Shown: positions 42,260 to 51,948 of the stretch, one piece after another | Position numbering within the stretch: position 1 is the first letter of the stretch | Layout of the letters: each line of letters opens with the position of its first letter | Origin: Ignavibacterium sp037440165 | GTDB lineage: Bacteria; Bacteroidota; Ignavibacteria; Ignavibacteriales; Ignavibacteriaceae | Assembly (NCBI RefSeq): GCF_037440165.1 | Contig: NZ_JBBIUQ010000009.1 | Location: 1 to 64,000 of the forward strand | Direction: 5' to 3' | Length of the DNA: 64,000 nucleotides | Notes under the pieces: model-generated | Seen by the model: only the letters and a program-made list of their open reading frames with translations | The model's database searches: none | Told to the model about the DNA's origin: nothing | Made by a program: the position numbers and the translations under genes

Positions 42260-42846
42260 TAAACTTTTCCCGTAAATTTTTTTAAGGATTTTATTGTGAT
42301 CTCCGTATATTTTTTATACCTGAGTGCAGATTTCTCAAATTCATCTAATTCATCCTGAGTTAAATCCCTAATTACTTTGGCTGGAACTCCAGCAACTAAT
42401 TTTCCTGAAGGGACAATGAAATTTGGTTTTACTAAAGAACCTGCTGCAACCATTGCTTTTTCTTCAACTACAGCACCATCCAATACAATTGCACCGATTC
42501 CTATCAAACACAGGTTTTGTAAAATGCATCCGTGTAATTTTACAGCGTGACCTATTGTAACTTTATCTCCAATGTTAAGTGGATATTTGCCATTCGTAAC
42601 GTGAAGCATTGAACAATCCTGTATGTTAGTCATCTTTCCAATTTTAACATAGTGAACATCGCCTCTGATAACGGTGTTGTACCAAATGCTTGAATCTTCA
42701 CCTACTTCAACATCACCGATTATTTTTACTCCTTCGGCAAGAAAAACAGATGGATGAATTCGCGGAAACAAATCAAGATATGGAAAAAGTTTTCCGTCAG
42801 AATTCAATTTTGAAATTTCGGTGGTGACCAGTTTTTCTTTTTCCAT
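42259..42846 (-). CDS. Gamma-carbonic anhydrase-like hexapeptide-repeat protein
   Basis: This 195-residue left-handed beta-helix protein carries hexapeptide repeats and the three metal His positions of the gamma class (SMLHVT, then IGHAVKLHGC). Homologues include YrdA and PaaY; carbonic anhydrase activity is possible but not assured. The ATG at 42846 overlaps DUF3108 by 43 bases. A TTG at 42807 forms a TTGA junction with the DUF3108 stop and removes only 13 non-conserved residues, so it is a credible alternative start. Confidence 0.86.
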   Translation of the reverse strand: MEKEKLVTTEISKLNSDGKLFPYLDLFPRIHPSVFLAEGVKIIGDVEVGEDSSIWYNTVIRGDVHYVKIGKMTNIQDCSMLHVTNGKYPLNIGDKVTIGHAVKLHGCILQNLCLIGIGAIVLDGAVVEEKAMVAAGSLVKPNFIVPSGKLVAGVPAKVIRDLTQDELDEFEKSALRYKKYTEITIKSLKKFTGKV

Positions 42847-43616
42847 TCTTTTAACTCAACTGTTATATTTCCAATTATAACAGACATTTTTGCATAAATA
42901 GGAACTGCCTGATCATCGTTCGAGAACCATCCTTCGAAATAACCTGTTAATCCAAAAATACCTTTAAATTCTGTTTCGCCATCAAGATAAACACAATTTA
43001 TTTTGTAATCAACAGCAGCTATTTCGATTGGTTCAGGTTTATCATAACAGCGAATAGTTGTGAGTTCACTTTTTTCATTGATGAAAACCGGAGTATTGTA
43101 AGAGGATTTTTTACCTGTCCTCATTCTTGCATAATAAAATAAAGAAAACCCATCAAGATATTCTCTGTCTAATCTGGCAGTTGAATCAGTCCAGATTTCA
43201 TTCTTTGTTCGGCTGCCTTTTATAATATGGATATGCTTTTTTTTATAATCGAATGAATACTCAGTAAAGGTTGTATCTTTGTCTATAATTGTACCTCTGA
43301 AGAAAAATGGTATCTGACGACTGTTGAATTTTGTCTCATAAATCTGATGAAGATTTACAAATGGAAGTCCTTCATACGAATCTATAAATGCTATTGCTGA
43401 ATAAATAGTATCAGTTCCTGAAATTTCTTTTTTTGTAACTCTGAGTTTTATTTCACCTATTGGAATAAAAAGATATTTTACTAAATAAGTTATTTCCTCT
43501 CCGACATCAATTTTGCGGAATGGAATATCACTTTGAATTTGGGAATTATTTACTGATTGGAATTCAGCTACGATGAAGAGCGAAAGAGTAATCAGTAAAA
43601 AAAATATTTTTTTCAT
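42804..43616 (-). CDS. DUF3108-domain exported protein
   Basis: This 270-residue protein has a signal peptide (about 1-20, MKKIFFLLITLSLFIVAEFQ) and a DUF3108 domain (GEEITYLVKYLFIPIGEIKLRV and repeated beta strands to GWFSND). The family is periplasmic and of unknown function, with structure related to lipid-binding beta proteins. It begins 4 bases inside the ctpA end, so the two are translationally coupled. Confidence 0.83.
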   Translation of the reverse strand: MKKIFFLLITLSLFIVAEFQSVNNSQIQSDIPFRKIDVGEEITYLVKYLFIPIGEIKLRVTKKEISGTDTIYSAIAFIDSYEGLPFVNLHQIYETKFNSRQIPFFFRGTIIDKDTTFTEYSFDYKKKHIHIIKGSRTKNEIWTDSTARLDREYLDGFSLFYYARMRTGKKSSYNTPVFINEKSELTTIRCYDKPEPIEIAAVDYKINCVYLDGETEFKGIFGLTGYFEGWFSNDDQAVPIYAKMSVIIGNITVELKEWKKKNWSPPKFQN

Positions 43617-45229
43617 TTCAGATCAGCTAAATCCTTAGCCTCATTAAACAGTTCGAGAGCTTTTCTGAACTGAGTATCGCCTTCAAGAAGTACAGAATAC
43701 CATCCATCATTCTTCCAGAAATTTCTCGCAATCTGAGCTTTTAATCTCGCAGTGATATAATCTTTATCTTTTTCGAAATCAGATTGATTGAATTCAACTT
43801 TTTTTGATTTTGCATAATTTACAAATGAATTCACAAGCTCAAGATTTATAAAAAACTCATTTCTGAATTTGGTTAAGTTATCACCAAATTTATTTTTAAT
43901 TTCATTTGAATGAGTATCCAGATAATTAAGTGTAAATGAATAGAAAAGATTTTCCTTTAATAAATTTTGTGTGTATTCTGTTAGCGTTTCTGATTTAACA
44001 ATATAGTCTGGTGTAATTCCTCCACCACCAAAAACTGTTCGTTTCTTTATGAGAGTTTTATAGGTTGGTTTTGTCGAATCCTGCTCAGCTGTATGTTCGA
44101 TGTTCTCACCTTCAGGCTCTTCTCTGTCAGAAATTTCTGAGTAATAATCTTTTTTATCTTTTTTGTTTTTGTAATCTCTTTGTATCAACCTTCCGGAAGG
44201 TGTAAAGTATTCAGAAATCGTTAGTCGGATTGCAGAATTGTCGAACAATTGAAATTGCCTTTGAACTAAACCTTTTCCGAATGAAGTTTCTCCAACTACC
44301 AATCCTCTATCCCAATCCTGCACGGCACCTGAAACGATTTCACTTGCTGAAGCACTACCACGATTAATTAAAACAACAAGAGGAATTTTTTCATAAGGAT
44401 AAGTTTCTGAAGCAAAGTATACTTCATTAAATTCACTTCTTCTTCCAACAGTATAAACAATCTTCTTTTTCCCATCTATAAATAAGTCAGCGAATTGAAC
44501 AGCTTGATTCAAATATCCACCTGGATTTCCTCTTAAGTCAAGTAGAAGCTGTTTCATACCTTTTGAATTCAGATCTTTCAGAGCATTTGTAAGTTCATCA
44601 AATGTAGTTTCTGAAAATCGTGAAACACTTACATAACCTGTTTTATCATCGATCATAAAGTGGGCATCAACGGAATAAATTGGAATTTTATCTCTCACAA
44701 TTGTGTACTCAATCAGCTTTGAAACGCCAGGTCTTGCAATTGTTATATTAACTTTTGTACCGGCTTTTCCTCTCAGCTTTTGTCTTACTTCATCATTCGT
44801 AATTCCAATAACCAAATTTCCATCAATTTTAATTATTCTGTCGCCGGGAAGAATTCCAAGTTGTTCACTTGGTCCACCAGTTATTGGTGAAACAACTGTA
44901 AGTGTATCATTAACTATCTGAAATTCAATTCCAATTCCTTCAAAATCACCTCTGAATGATTCTTCGACAGCAGTAAATTCTTTGGCAGGAATGTAAACAG
45001 AGTGCGGATCAAGTTGATTGAACATTCCATTTAATGCGGCTTCGACTAATTTCTGAGTATCAACTTCTTCTATGTAGTATTTTTCCGTGTAAGTGAGAAC
45101 ATCATTGAACTTTCTGATGCTTTCTCTAAGATTATCTCCCGAAAAAACTTTTTCAAGTTGGATACCAATCAAAGCTCCGATAGTGAGAACAAGAAAAAGA
45201 AATGGAAACTTCGTCCAGTTTGAAAACAT
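43613..45229 (-). CDS. ctpA: Carboxy-terminal processing protease, S41 family
   Basis: This 538-residue protein has an N-terminal membrane or signal helix, a PDZ domain (about 85-170, GIEFQIVNDTLTVVSPITGG) and the S41 catalytic domain. The Ser/Lys dyad is visible in NRGSASASEIVSGA (Ser) and GETSFGKGLVQ (Lys), with LLLDLRGNPGGYL upstream. It cleaves the C-termini of periplasmic substrates. The C-terminal 130 residues are a family-typical helical tail. GGAG precedes the ATG. Confidence 0.93.
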   Translation of the reverse strand: MFSNWTKFPFLFLVLTIGALIGIQLEKVFSGDNLRESIRKFNDVLTYTEKYYIEEVDTQKLVEAALNGMFNQLDPHSVYIPAKEFTAVEESFRGDFEGIGIEFQIVNDTLTVVSPITGGPSEQLGILPGDRIIKIDGNLVIGITNDEVRQKLRGKAGTKVNITIARPGVSKLIEYTIVRDKIPIYSVDAHFMIDDKTGYVSVSRFSETTFDELTNALKDLNSKGMKQLLLDLRGNPGGYLNQAVQFADLFIDGKKKIVYTVGRRSEFNEVYFASETYPYEKIPLVVLINRGSASASEIVSGAVQDWDRGLVVGETSFGKGLVQRQFQLFDNSAIRLTISEYFTPSGRLIQRDYKNKKDKKDYYSEISDREEPEGENIEHTAEQDSTKPTYKTLIKKRTVFGGGGITPDYIVKSETLTEYTQNLLKENLFYSFTLNYLDTHSNEIKNKFGDNLTKFRNEFFINLELVNSFVNYAKSKKVEFNQSDFEKDKDYITARLKAQIARNFWKNDGWYSVLLEGDTQFRKALELFNEAKDLADLK

Positions 45230-45301
45230 ATCAACTCCGTAAAATTCTTACTTAATAAAAATTATAAATAATTGTTTTGATACAAACAGATATTTTATTC
45301 C

Positions 45302-46816
45302 CTACTTGATCTCCGGCTTCATTTGCGGGAAGAAAATTACATCTCTGATTGATGGCTGATCTGTTAAAATCATTACTAATCTGTCGATACCAATCCCAAG
45401 ACCTGCAGTTGGAGGCATTCCATATTCAAGAGCACGCAAAAAATCTTCATCGATTTGATGCGCTTCATCATCTCCTGCTTCGCGCATTTTAACCTGTTCT
45501 TCAAATCTTGCTCTCTGATCCAAAGGATCATTTAATTCTGAAAATGCATTACATATCTCTTTACCGACAACATAAGCTTCAAATCTTTCAACAACTCCTT
45601 CTTTAGTTCTGTGTTTCTTTGCCAATGGTGATAATTCTACCGGATAATCAATTACAAAAGTTGGCTGAATAAGTTCACCTTCAACTGTAGCACTAAAGAT
45701 TTCATCTATAAGTTTAGCCTTACTTTTCAAACCAGCGAGATCGATGTTTAATTTTTTTGCAACAGATTTTAGTGTATCTAAATCAGCTTTAATTACATTA
45801 ACACCAGTTTTTTGTTCAATTGCCTCAATCATTGAAATTCTTTTCCAGGGACGAGTGAAATCAATTTCATAATTTTCATAAGTAAATTTCAAAGTACAAA
45901 AAACTTTTTTGCAGAGGTATTCAAAAAGCTCTTCGACGAAATCCATCATCCAGTTATAATCTTTATAAGGAACATAGAGTTCGAGCATTGTAAACTCAGG
46001 ATTATGTGAGCGATCCATTCCTTCATTTCTGAAGTCTTTGGAAATTTCATACACACCGTTAAATCCACCAACAATTAATCTTTTGAGATAAAGTTCATCT
46101 GCGATACGAAGATAAATATCGATATCAAGTGCATTGTGATGAGTTATGAAAGGTCTGGCTGCAGCACCACCATACAATGGCTGAAGTACAGGAGTTTCAA
46201 CTTCCAGAAGTCCTTTCGAATCTAAAAATTCTCTGATAGTAGAAATTATTTTGCTTCGTTTGATAAAAACATCTTTCACTTCCGGATTGACAATTAGATC
46301 AACATATCTTTGTCTGTAACGAAGTTCTTTATCTGCAAACTGATCATAGATAATTTTATTACCGTTTTCATCAACTACTTCTTTGGCAATAGGAATAGGT
46401 CTTAATCCTTTGGCAAGAAGAACAAGCTTCTGAGTATGAACGGAAATCTCACCTGTTTTTGTCTTAAATACAAATCCTTCTACACCAATGATGTCACCAA
46501 TATCCATTAGTTTGAAAGCATCATACATTTGACCTAATTCATCTTTTTTAAGATATATCTGAATTCGTCCTTTGTGATCCTGTATATGTGCAAAAGATGC
46601 CTTGCCCATTCTTCTGATTGCCATAATTCTTCCGGCAATCTTCACCTGACGATTTTCATCTTCTTTGAAGTTATTTTTTATGTCTTCTGAATCTGAGTTA
46701 ACATCAAACTCATAAGCGAAGGGTTCAATTTCCATTTTCTTTAATTCATCTAACTCTTCGAATCTTCTTTTAATTAAATCGTTGTATTCTTGTTGAATTA
46801 AATTATCCATTATCAC
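45302..46816 (-). CDS. lysS: Lysyl-tRNA synthetase, class II
   Basis: This 504-residue synthetase has an OB-fold anticodon-binding domain (RIMAIRRMGKASFAHIQD, about 62-79) and a class II core with FRNEGMDRSHNPEFTMLE (motif 2) and GLGIGIDRLVMIL (motif 3). The first 10 or so residues vary in the family. It overlaps the dacB stop by 4 bases. A 72-base gap separates it from ctpA. Confidence 0.96.
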   Translation of the reverse strand: MIMDNLIQQEYNDLIKRRFEELDELKKMEIEPFAYEFDVNSDSEDIKNNFKEDENRQVKIAGRIMAIRRMGKASFAHIQDHKGRIQIYLKKDELGQMYDAFKLMDIGDIIGVEGFVFKTKTGEISVHTQKLVLLAKGLRPIPIAKEVVDENGNKIIYDQFADKELRYRQRYVDLIVNPEVKDVFIKRSKIISTIREFLDSKGLLEVETPVLQPLYGGAAARPFITHHNALDIDIYLRIADELYLKRLIVGGFNGVYEISKDFRNEGMDRSHNPEFTMLELYVPYKDYNWMMDFVEELFEYLCKKVFCTLKFTYENYEIDFTRPWKRISMIEAIEQKTGVNVIKADLDTLKSVAKKLNIDLAGLKSKAKLIDEIFSATVEGELIQPTFVIDYPVELSPLAKKHRTKEGVVERFEAYVVGKEICNAFSELNDPLDQRARFEEQVKMREAGDDEAHQIDEDFLRALEYGMPPTAGLGIGIDRLVMILTDQPSIRDVIFFPQMKPEIK

Positions 46817-48330
46817 TCCGTGGATTTTCTTTTAAAGTTTGACAATAAGACACAAATTGAGTCCTGTAAGTTCTCTGCTAATTTTACAGGTACATTAAAA
46901 TTGTTGACAATAAAACTGAATGCAAGTGGTTCTCCGTCACCTGTGAACGCATAACCAGAAAGACTTCTTGCAAAACTGATGAAACCAGTTTTAGCACGAA
47001 CTGAATTTTCTGCTTTAGTATTTTTCATTCTTCGTAACAGAGTCCCATCAACACCTGCAATTGGTAAAGAATTAAAGAATGCTCCAAAAATTTTTGTTGA
47101 GTACATATGTCTGAGAAGCAGAATTATTTGCTGAGGAGTTACACGATTAAGATGTGAAAGTCCGCTTCCATCAGTCATAATTATGTGATCAGGATTTAAC
47201 CCGATCTCAGAGAACCATTCCTTGCAGGCAATGATACCATTCTCTGCAGAGCCGAATCCTTTTTTCTCATGTCCAATAGTTTTAAGAAGCTGTTCGGCAA
47301 AGAAGTTCTGAGAACCTTTATTGATTACTTTTACAATTTCAAATAAGTAAGGTGAAAAGTAAGAGAATAGATATTGAACTTTAGTATAATCAATATTTCT
47401 TCCATAATCATCAATATCAATTGCGTATCCTGATACTTTTATTCCTTTCTTTTCCAATCTGTCTTTTAACACGATCATTGCATATAAAGTTGGATTAAGA
47501 ACAGTTGCATAAGTTTTAAGAGTATCACTACCTTTACTGAAAGTTCCGGATACAGTAATGATATTAGTACCTCGTTCACGATAAATATCAATGTCAGTGC
47601 TTCCGGAGCCTGGTGAAACAGGTACAACATCATTTATTACAATAATTCCTTTCACAACAGGTGAATATTTAATTATGATACTGTCAAGTTTACTATCATA
47701 GCAGATAGAAATGTCAATACAATTATCATTAAATGATATTGCACTTGATTGAGCAGCATACCAGTAAGTTTCATAATCCCATGACCATCCTTCACCAAGT
47801 CCCTGATCATCAAATAAATCATCGTCACCAATAATGTTTCCCTGAATTTTGGTGATGCCAAGATTTATTAAAGAATCTGCCCAGTCATCGAAAACTTTGA
47901 ATATATCGCCATTATAAAATCTTCCTGAAAAAGTTGGATCGCCAGTTCCTTGTATGATTAGATCTCCCTCGAGTGTTGAATAATTAATGTCACCGTAGGA
48001 ATAAATATTGGTAGTATACCTGTATCCGCTTCCTAATAACGATAAACCTGCTGCAGTAGTAAACAGTTTAAGATTTGATGCAGGGACGAATAATTTACTT
48101 TCATCTTTATTGTATAAATACTCACCTGTCTGAAGTGAGCGTATCACAACTCCCCAGTTTGCATTAATAAAATTACTATCACTTAAGATGTTATCAATTT
48201 TTTGTTGAAGCTCAGAAATTGTAAGATAGTCATATTCGGCAGTAGTATCTTTAGGAGTATATTTTATAGTATCCTGAGCATAAGTCTCAGTGAAGATAAA
48301 CAACACAGCAATAGTTAAGCTTCTAATCAT
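46813..48330 (-). CDS. dacB: D-alanyl-D-alanine carboxypeptidase / endopeptidase (PBP4 type)
   Basis: This 505-residue exported penicillin-binding protein has a signal peptide (1-18, ending ETYAQ), the S-x-x-K motif in VPASNLKLFTTAAG, the SxN-type motif in NKGSQNFFAEQL and KTG in RAKTGFISFARSLSGY. It belongs to peptidase family S13 and trims or cuts peptidoglycan cross-links. The usual PBP4 insertion domains account for its length. It overlaps the pseudouridine synthase gene by 8 bases and lysS by 4. Confidence 0.93.
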   Translation of the reverse strand: MIRSLTIAVLFIFTETYAQDTIKYTPKDTTAEYDYLTISELQQKIDNILSDSNFINANWGVVIRSLQTGEYLYNKDESKLFVPASNLKLFTTAAGLSLLGSGYRYTTNIYSYGDINYSTLEGDLIIQGTGDPTFSGRFYNGDIFKVFDDWADSLINLGITKIQGNIIGDDDLFDDQGLGEGWSWDYETYWYAAQSSAISFNDNCIDISICYDSKLDSIIIKYSPVVKGIIVINDVVPVSPGSGSTDIDIYRERGTNIITVSGTFSKGSDTLKTYATVLNPTLYAMIVLKDRLEKKGIKVSGYAIDIDDYGRNIDYTKVQYLFSYFSPYLFEIVKVINKGSQNFFAEQLLKTIGHEKKGFGSAENGIIACKEWFSEIGLNPDHIIMTDGSGLSHLNRVTPQQIILLLRHMYSTKIFGAFFNSLPIAGVDGTLLRRMKNTKAENSVRAKTGFISFARSLSGYAFTGDGEPLAFSFIVNNFNVPVKLAENLQDSICVLLSNFKRKSTE

Positions 48331-49024
48331 TTTGAGGTATAAGTTTTTTTATTTCAGAAAATTTTAACTCTCTGTACGAACCAATAGGAATATCAGCTTC
48401 AATTCCCGCAAAACTTTTGCGATGTAATTTTTTAACTTCATATCCTAGAAGTGAGAACATTCTTTTTACAAAATGATTTCTTCCTTCTACACATTCAACC
48501 GTAATATGAGTTCTGTCTTTTGGTTTTTCAAAATAAACTTTTTCGAATTCACTTTTTCTTTTATCAAGAAGAATTCCCTTGGTAAGCCGCTCAGCATCTT
48601 TTTCATCGAGTTCCTTATCAAGTTTTGCTACATATACTCTGATGATTTTATTTTTTGGATGAAGTAATCTGTTTGCAAAATCTCCATCATTGGTGAGTAA
48701 AAGAACTCCTGTAGTATCAGCATCTAATCTTCCAACAGGAAAAAGTTTTTCGCGAAACGGAATTAAATCTAAAACAGTTTTTCGGTTGTGTTCATCGACA
48801 GTAGTTGAGATATAACCTGAAGGTTTATTAAGTAAAAAGTAATGTTTCTTTTTCGGTTTTATCCGTTCACCGTCGAGTGCAACGACATCAGATTCAGGAT
48901 TAACATCAAAAGCCAATTTGATAACAGTTTTATTATTAACAGTTACTCTGCCTTGTAAAATCAGTTCTTCTGCTTTTCTTCGTGAAGTAATACCACTTTC
49001 AGAAATAAATTTATTCAGTCTCAT
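48323..49024 (-). CDS. Pseudouridine synthase, RsuA/RluB family
   Basis: From the ATG at 49024 this is a 233-residue enzyme with an N-terminal S4 domain (MRLNKFISESGITSRRKAEE) and a catalytic domain with GRLDADTTGVLLLTNDG, which holds the catalytic Asp, and LLHPKNKIIRVYVAKL. The in-frame ATG at 49075 would place 17 residues of the overlapping scpB region in front of the S4 domain, so I reject it. It is a 23S rRNA-type (RluB-like) or 16S-type enzyme; the scpA-scpB-rluB order favours RluB. Confidence 0.92.
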   Translation of the reverse strand: MRLNKFISESGITSRRKAEELILQGRVTVNNKTVIKLAFDVNPESDVVALDGERIKPKKKHYFLLNKPSGYISTTVDEHNRKTVLDLIPFREKLFPVGRLDADTTGVLLLTNDGDFANRLLHPKNKIIRVYVAKLDKELDEKDAERLTKGILLDKRKSEFEKVYFEKPKDRTHITVECVEGRNHFVKRMFSLLGYEVKKLHRKSFAGIEADIPIGSYRELKFSEIKKLIPQND

Positions 49025-49661
49025 CAGAATTTTCTTCGTTCTCCAATTCTTTTTCAAGCGTTTCTTCAACAGCATTCATCATTATTTTATTTTTTTGTTC
49101 GATAAAATCTTCATCCTGCATAATTTCTTCAATCTCTCTTGGCTTTGGTAAATCACTCAAACTATTCAGTCCAAAATATTTTAAGAATTCATCTGTCGTG
49201 GTGTAGAGTAAAGGTCTTCCAATTGTTTCAGCACGACCAGAAATTGTAATCAGTTTTTTATCAAGTAAAGTTGCAAGAATGTATTCTGAATTTACTCCTC
49301 TGATTAATTCAAGTTCTGGTTTTGTGATTGGCTGTTTGTAGGCAATAATAGCCAATGTTTCCAAAGCTACCTGAGACAATCTTCGTTTGGTCTTTTCTGA
49401 TGAAAGATAACCAATATACTTTGCATATTCTTCTCTTGTTGCAAAAAGATATCCACCGGCGATCTTAACAATTCTAACAGCACGACCAGTAGATTCAAAT
49501 TCCTGATTCAATAAATCGATTGCATTATTGATGTCATCTGAAGAAATTGAAATGTCCTCTCCGTCAATTCCATTAATTGCTTTTATAATTTCGGAGTTTG
49601 TCAGAGGTTCGTCTGATGAAAAAATTAAAGCTTCAATTATGTTCTTATATATGTTTTCCAT
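49011..49661 (-). CDS. scpB: Segregation and condensation protein B
   Basis: From the ATG at 49661 the product is 216 residues with two winged-helix domains. Conserved segments are IEALIFSSDEPLT near the start, LSQVALETLAIIAYKQPITKP in the second domain and GRPLLYTTTDEFLKYFGL. An upstream ATG (49688) would overlap scpA more deeply. ScpB works with ScpA and SMC in chromosome compaction. The C-terminus is a Glu-rich tail that overlaps the pseudouridine synthase start by 14 bases. Confidence 0.94.
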   Translation of the reverse strand: MENIYKNIIEALIFSSDEPLTNSEIIKAINGIDGEDISISSDDINNAIDLLNQEFESTGRAVRIVKIAGGYLFATREEYAKYIGYLSSEKTKRRLSQVALETLAIIAYKQPITKPELELIRGVNSEYILATLLDKKLITISGRAETIGRPLLYTTTDEFLKYFGLNSLSDLPKPREIEEIMQDEDFIEQKNKIMMNAVEETLEKELENEENSDETE

Positions 49662-50373
49662 TTTCAATCTTGTAAATGACAAAATCATTAAAGTTAGAAG
49701 ATTCTTTCAAACCTATTCGCTGCATTTTAACCAATTCAAGAATTGCGATAAAAGTTATTACAACTCTTATTTTTTCTTTTATTCCGTGAACCAGAGTAAG
49801 AAAATGAAGATTAGTATACTCTTCAATTTTGCCCATAATAAAATTTATTTGTTCTTCAATAGTGATATTTATTTTTCTTATCTGATGAACAGGTTCTGGT
49901 TTTATTCCTGCAATAACTTTTTTAAAAGCTCTTGCAACATCATAAACAGTGATGTTCTTTAACAGAATTCCATATTCGTTCGGAGTTTCAATAGGGTCAG
50001 AAGTAAAGTTTCCTCTGAAACTAATTTTTCTCTGATTAGATTCAAGAAAAGAAAGTTCTTCAGAAACTTCCTTATATCTTTTGTATTCAAGCAAAGCTTT
50101 AACAAGATCAGCACGCGGATCAATTTCTTCACCTTTTTCATCAACTTCTCTTGGTAATAACATTCTAACTTTAATATGCATCAGTGTTGATGCCATCAGA
50201 ATAAATTCACCTGCAGATTCAAGATCCAGTATTCGAATGTAATTCACATACTCAAGAAATTCCTTAGTAATCTTTGAAATCGGAATATCATAAATATTCA
50301 ACTCATCTCTCTTAATGAAAAAGAGAAGTAAATCAAGTGGTCCTTCGAAATGATCTAATCTGATTTTATACAT
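49645..50373 (-). CDS. scpA: Segregation and condensation protein A
   Basis: This 242-residue kleisin subunit of SMC-ScpAB has the N-terminal FEGPLDLLLFFIKRDELNIYDIPI motif region, the helical middle with AGEFILMASTLMHIKVRMLL, and a C-terminal winged helix (VVITFIAILELVKMQRIGL). It overlaps trpS by one base and scpB by about 17. SMC itself is not in this window. Confidence 0.95.
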   Translation of the reverse strand: MYKIRLDHFEGPLDLLLFFIKRDELNIYDIPISKITKEFLEYVNYIRILDLESAGEFILMASTLMHIKVRMLLPREVDEKGEEIDPRADLVKALLEYKRYKEVSEELSFLESNQRKISFRGNFTSDPIETPNEYGILLKNITVYDVARAFKKVIAGIKPEPVHQIRKINITIEEQINFIMGKIEEYTNLHFLTLVHGIKEKIRVVITFIAILELVKMQRIGLKESSNFNDFVIYKIENGKHI

Positions 50374-51353
50374 TATCCTAAATTCATTTTTTGGTGAACT
50401 TCACTCATGGTTTTTTCAGCTACAATTCTCGCTCTCTTTTCGCCATCGTGAAGAATGTCAAGAACTTCATCCATCCGATTCTCATAGTAATTTCTCTTCA
50501 GGCGAACAGGTTCAAAGAATGCAGCAATTTTAGATGCACAATTCAATTTGCAATCAACGCATCCTAAAGAACCGCTACGACAATTTTTATCAATCTCCGG
50601 AACTTCTTCAGGATTAAATTTTTTATGATAAGAAAATACCAGACAAATATCTGGATTTCCGGGATCACCTTTCCTAATCTTGTTAGGATCAGTCACAGCT
50701 TTTCTTAATTTATTTTTAATTGTGTCAGGATCATCAGACAGTAAAATCGTGTTCCCCAGAGATTTACTCATCTTGGCATTTCCATCAAGTCCCTGAAGTC
50801 TTGCAAATTTTGTTAGAAGTGGTTCTGGTTCAGGAAAAACTTCCCCATACTGATTATTAAATCTTCTAGCTATCTCTCTTGAGATTTCTACATGCGGAAC
50901 CTGATCTTCTCCAACTGGAACAGCATCTCCTTTGTAAAGAAGAATATCTGCAGTTTGAAGAACTGGATAACCAAGATGTCCGTAAATAACATTCTCAATA
51001 TTTAAGTCTCGTATTTGATCCTTAAGAGTTGGGTTTCGTTCAAGTCTGTTAACAGTAATAAGCATACTAAAGATTAAGTGAAGCTCAGTATGTTGTTTAA
51101 TCTGAGATTGACGAAACATTGGGCATTTAACAGGATCCAGTCCGGCTGCAAGCCAATCAATCAACATTTGAACTGAGTTATCATATATATCAGATGTATC
51201 AAGATTTGTAGTGAGAACATGATAATCTGCAATCAGATAATAACTTTCATATTCACTATGTAGTTTTACCCAATTTTCAAGTGCGCCAACATAATGACCA
51301 ATATGAAGTTTTCCTGTTGGACGCATTCCACTTAATATTCTTTTATTTGTCAT
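50373..51353 (-). CDS. trpS: Tryptophanyl-tRNA synthetase, probable Fe-S type
   Basis: This 326-residue class I synthetase has the HIGH motif in GKLHIGHYVGAL and KMSKS in GNAKMSKSLGN. Near the C-terminus it carries Cys237, Cys258, Cys265 and Cys268 (C-x20-C-x6-C-x2-C, then Cys272), very close to the C-x22-C-x6-C-x2-C motif that binds a [4Fe-4S] cluster in Thermotoga maritima TrpRS. The cluster there contacts the tRNA anticodon end. So this enzyme probably carries a metal centre. It is upstream of scpA in the same direction. Confidence 0.95.
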   Translation of the reverse strand: MTNKRILSGMRPTGKLHIGHYVGALENWVKLHSEYESYYLIADYHVLTTNLDTSDIYDNSVQMLIDWLAAGLDPVKCPMFRQSQIKQHTELHLIFSMLITVNRLERNPTLKDQIRDLNIENVIYGHLGYPVLQTADILLYKGDAVPVGEDQVPHVEISREIARRFNNQYGEVFPEPEPLLTKFARLQGLDGNAKMSKSLGNTILLSDDPDTIKNKLRKAVTDPNKIRKGDPGNPDICLVFSYHKKFNPEEVPEIDKNCRSGSLGCVDCKLNCASKIAAFFEPVRLKRNYYENRMDEVLDILHDGEKRARIVAEKTMSEVHQKMNLG

Positions 51354-51411
51354 ACAAGAAAAGTTTTTTTTATGGCTGGAAAATAATAATAATGAGCTTA
51401 ATAATTGTGGT

Positions 51412-51843
51412 TTAAGACTGATAAAGATAAGGTTTCCATCTCTCGTCTAATCTGCCTACTACATTTTTAATAAACATAATATGACTGGGTTTAAATGGTT
51501 TGAATAACATTTTCATATTTGCTTCTTCAGGAGTCCTGTCTCCTTTAACATTATTGCACCGTGTACAGGCACAGATTAAATTCTCCCACGAGTCATCTCC
51601 TCCACGAGCTTTTGGAATAATGTGGTCAACGGTCAAGGGAATATCAGATCTTCGGCAGTATGCACATTTGTAACCATCTCTTCTCAAAATATTTTTTCTT
51701 GTAAGAATGACTTTTTTATATGGAACTTTGATGAATCTGCTGATACGTATGATGCTCGGCCACGGATAAGTTTTGCTTACTGAATGAATTGCTTTTTTAT
51801 CATCCACAATAACAGGTTCTGCTTTGCCAAGATAGATTAGCAT
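51412..51843 (-). CDS. HNH endonuclease
   Basis: This 143-residue protein has a C-terminal HNH domain: two zinc CxxC knuckles (YKCAYCRR and ACTRCNNVKG) around the active-site HNH residues in LTVDHIIPKARGGDDSWENL. The N-terminal 55 residues resemble the conserved stand-alone HNH proteins of many bacteria rather than an intron-homing enzyme. No restriction methylase or mobile element adjoins it. Its target is unknown. Confidence 0.87.
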   Translation of the reverse strand: MLIYLGKAEPVIVDDKKAIHSVSKTYPWPSIIRISRFIKVPYKKVILTRKNILRRDGYKCAYCRRSDIPLTVDHIIPKARGGDDSWENLICACTRCNNVKGDRTPEEANMKMLFKPFKPSHIMFIKNVVGRLDERWKPYLYQS

Positions 51844-51948
51844 AATAGCCTTTTTTATATTGCAGATTGTTAGCGGTTCGTAACTTTGATTTAATACCAG
51901 AACCTTTGAATTGAGTTTACCGTTTGTTGGAACCGAACGTTCGAAGAC

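Noticed and set aside
51412..51843. HNH protein considered as a homing or restriction endonuclease
   Set aside because: There is no intron, intein or methylase nearby, and the stand-alone conserved HNH layout fits better.
51934..51943. Palindrome CGAACGTTCG, considered as a LexA box
   Set aside because: Bacillus-type LexA sites need four bases between GAAC and GTTC; here the halves abut, and the position is not in front of an SOS gene.
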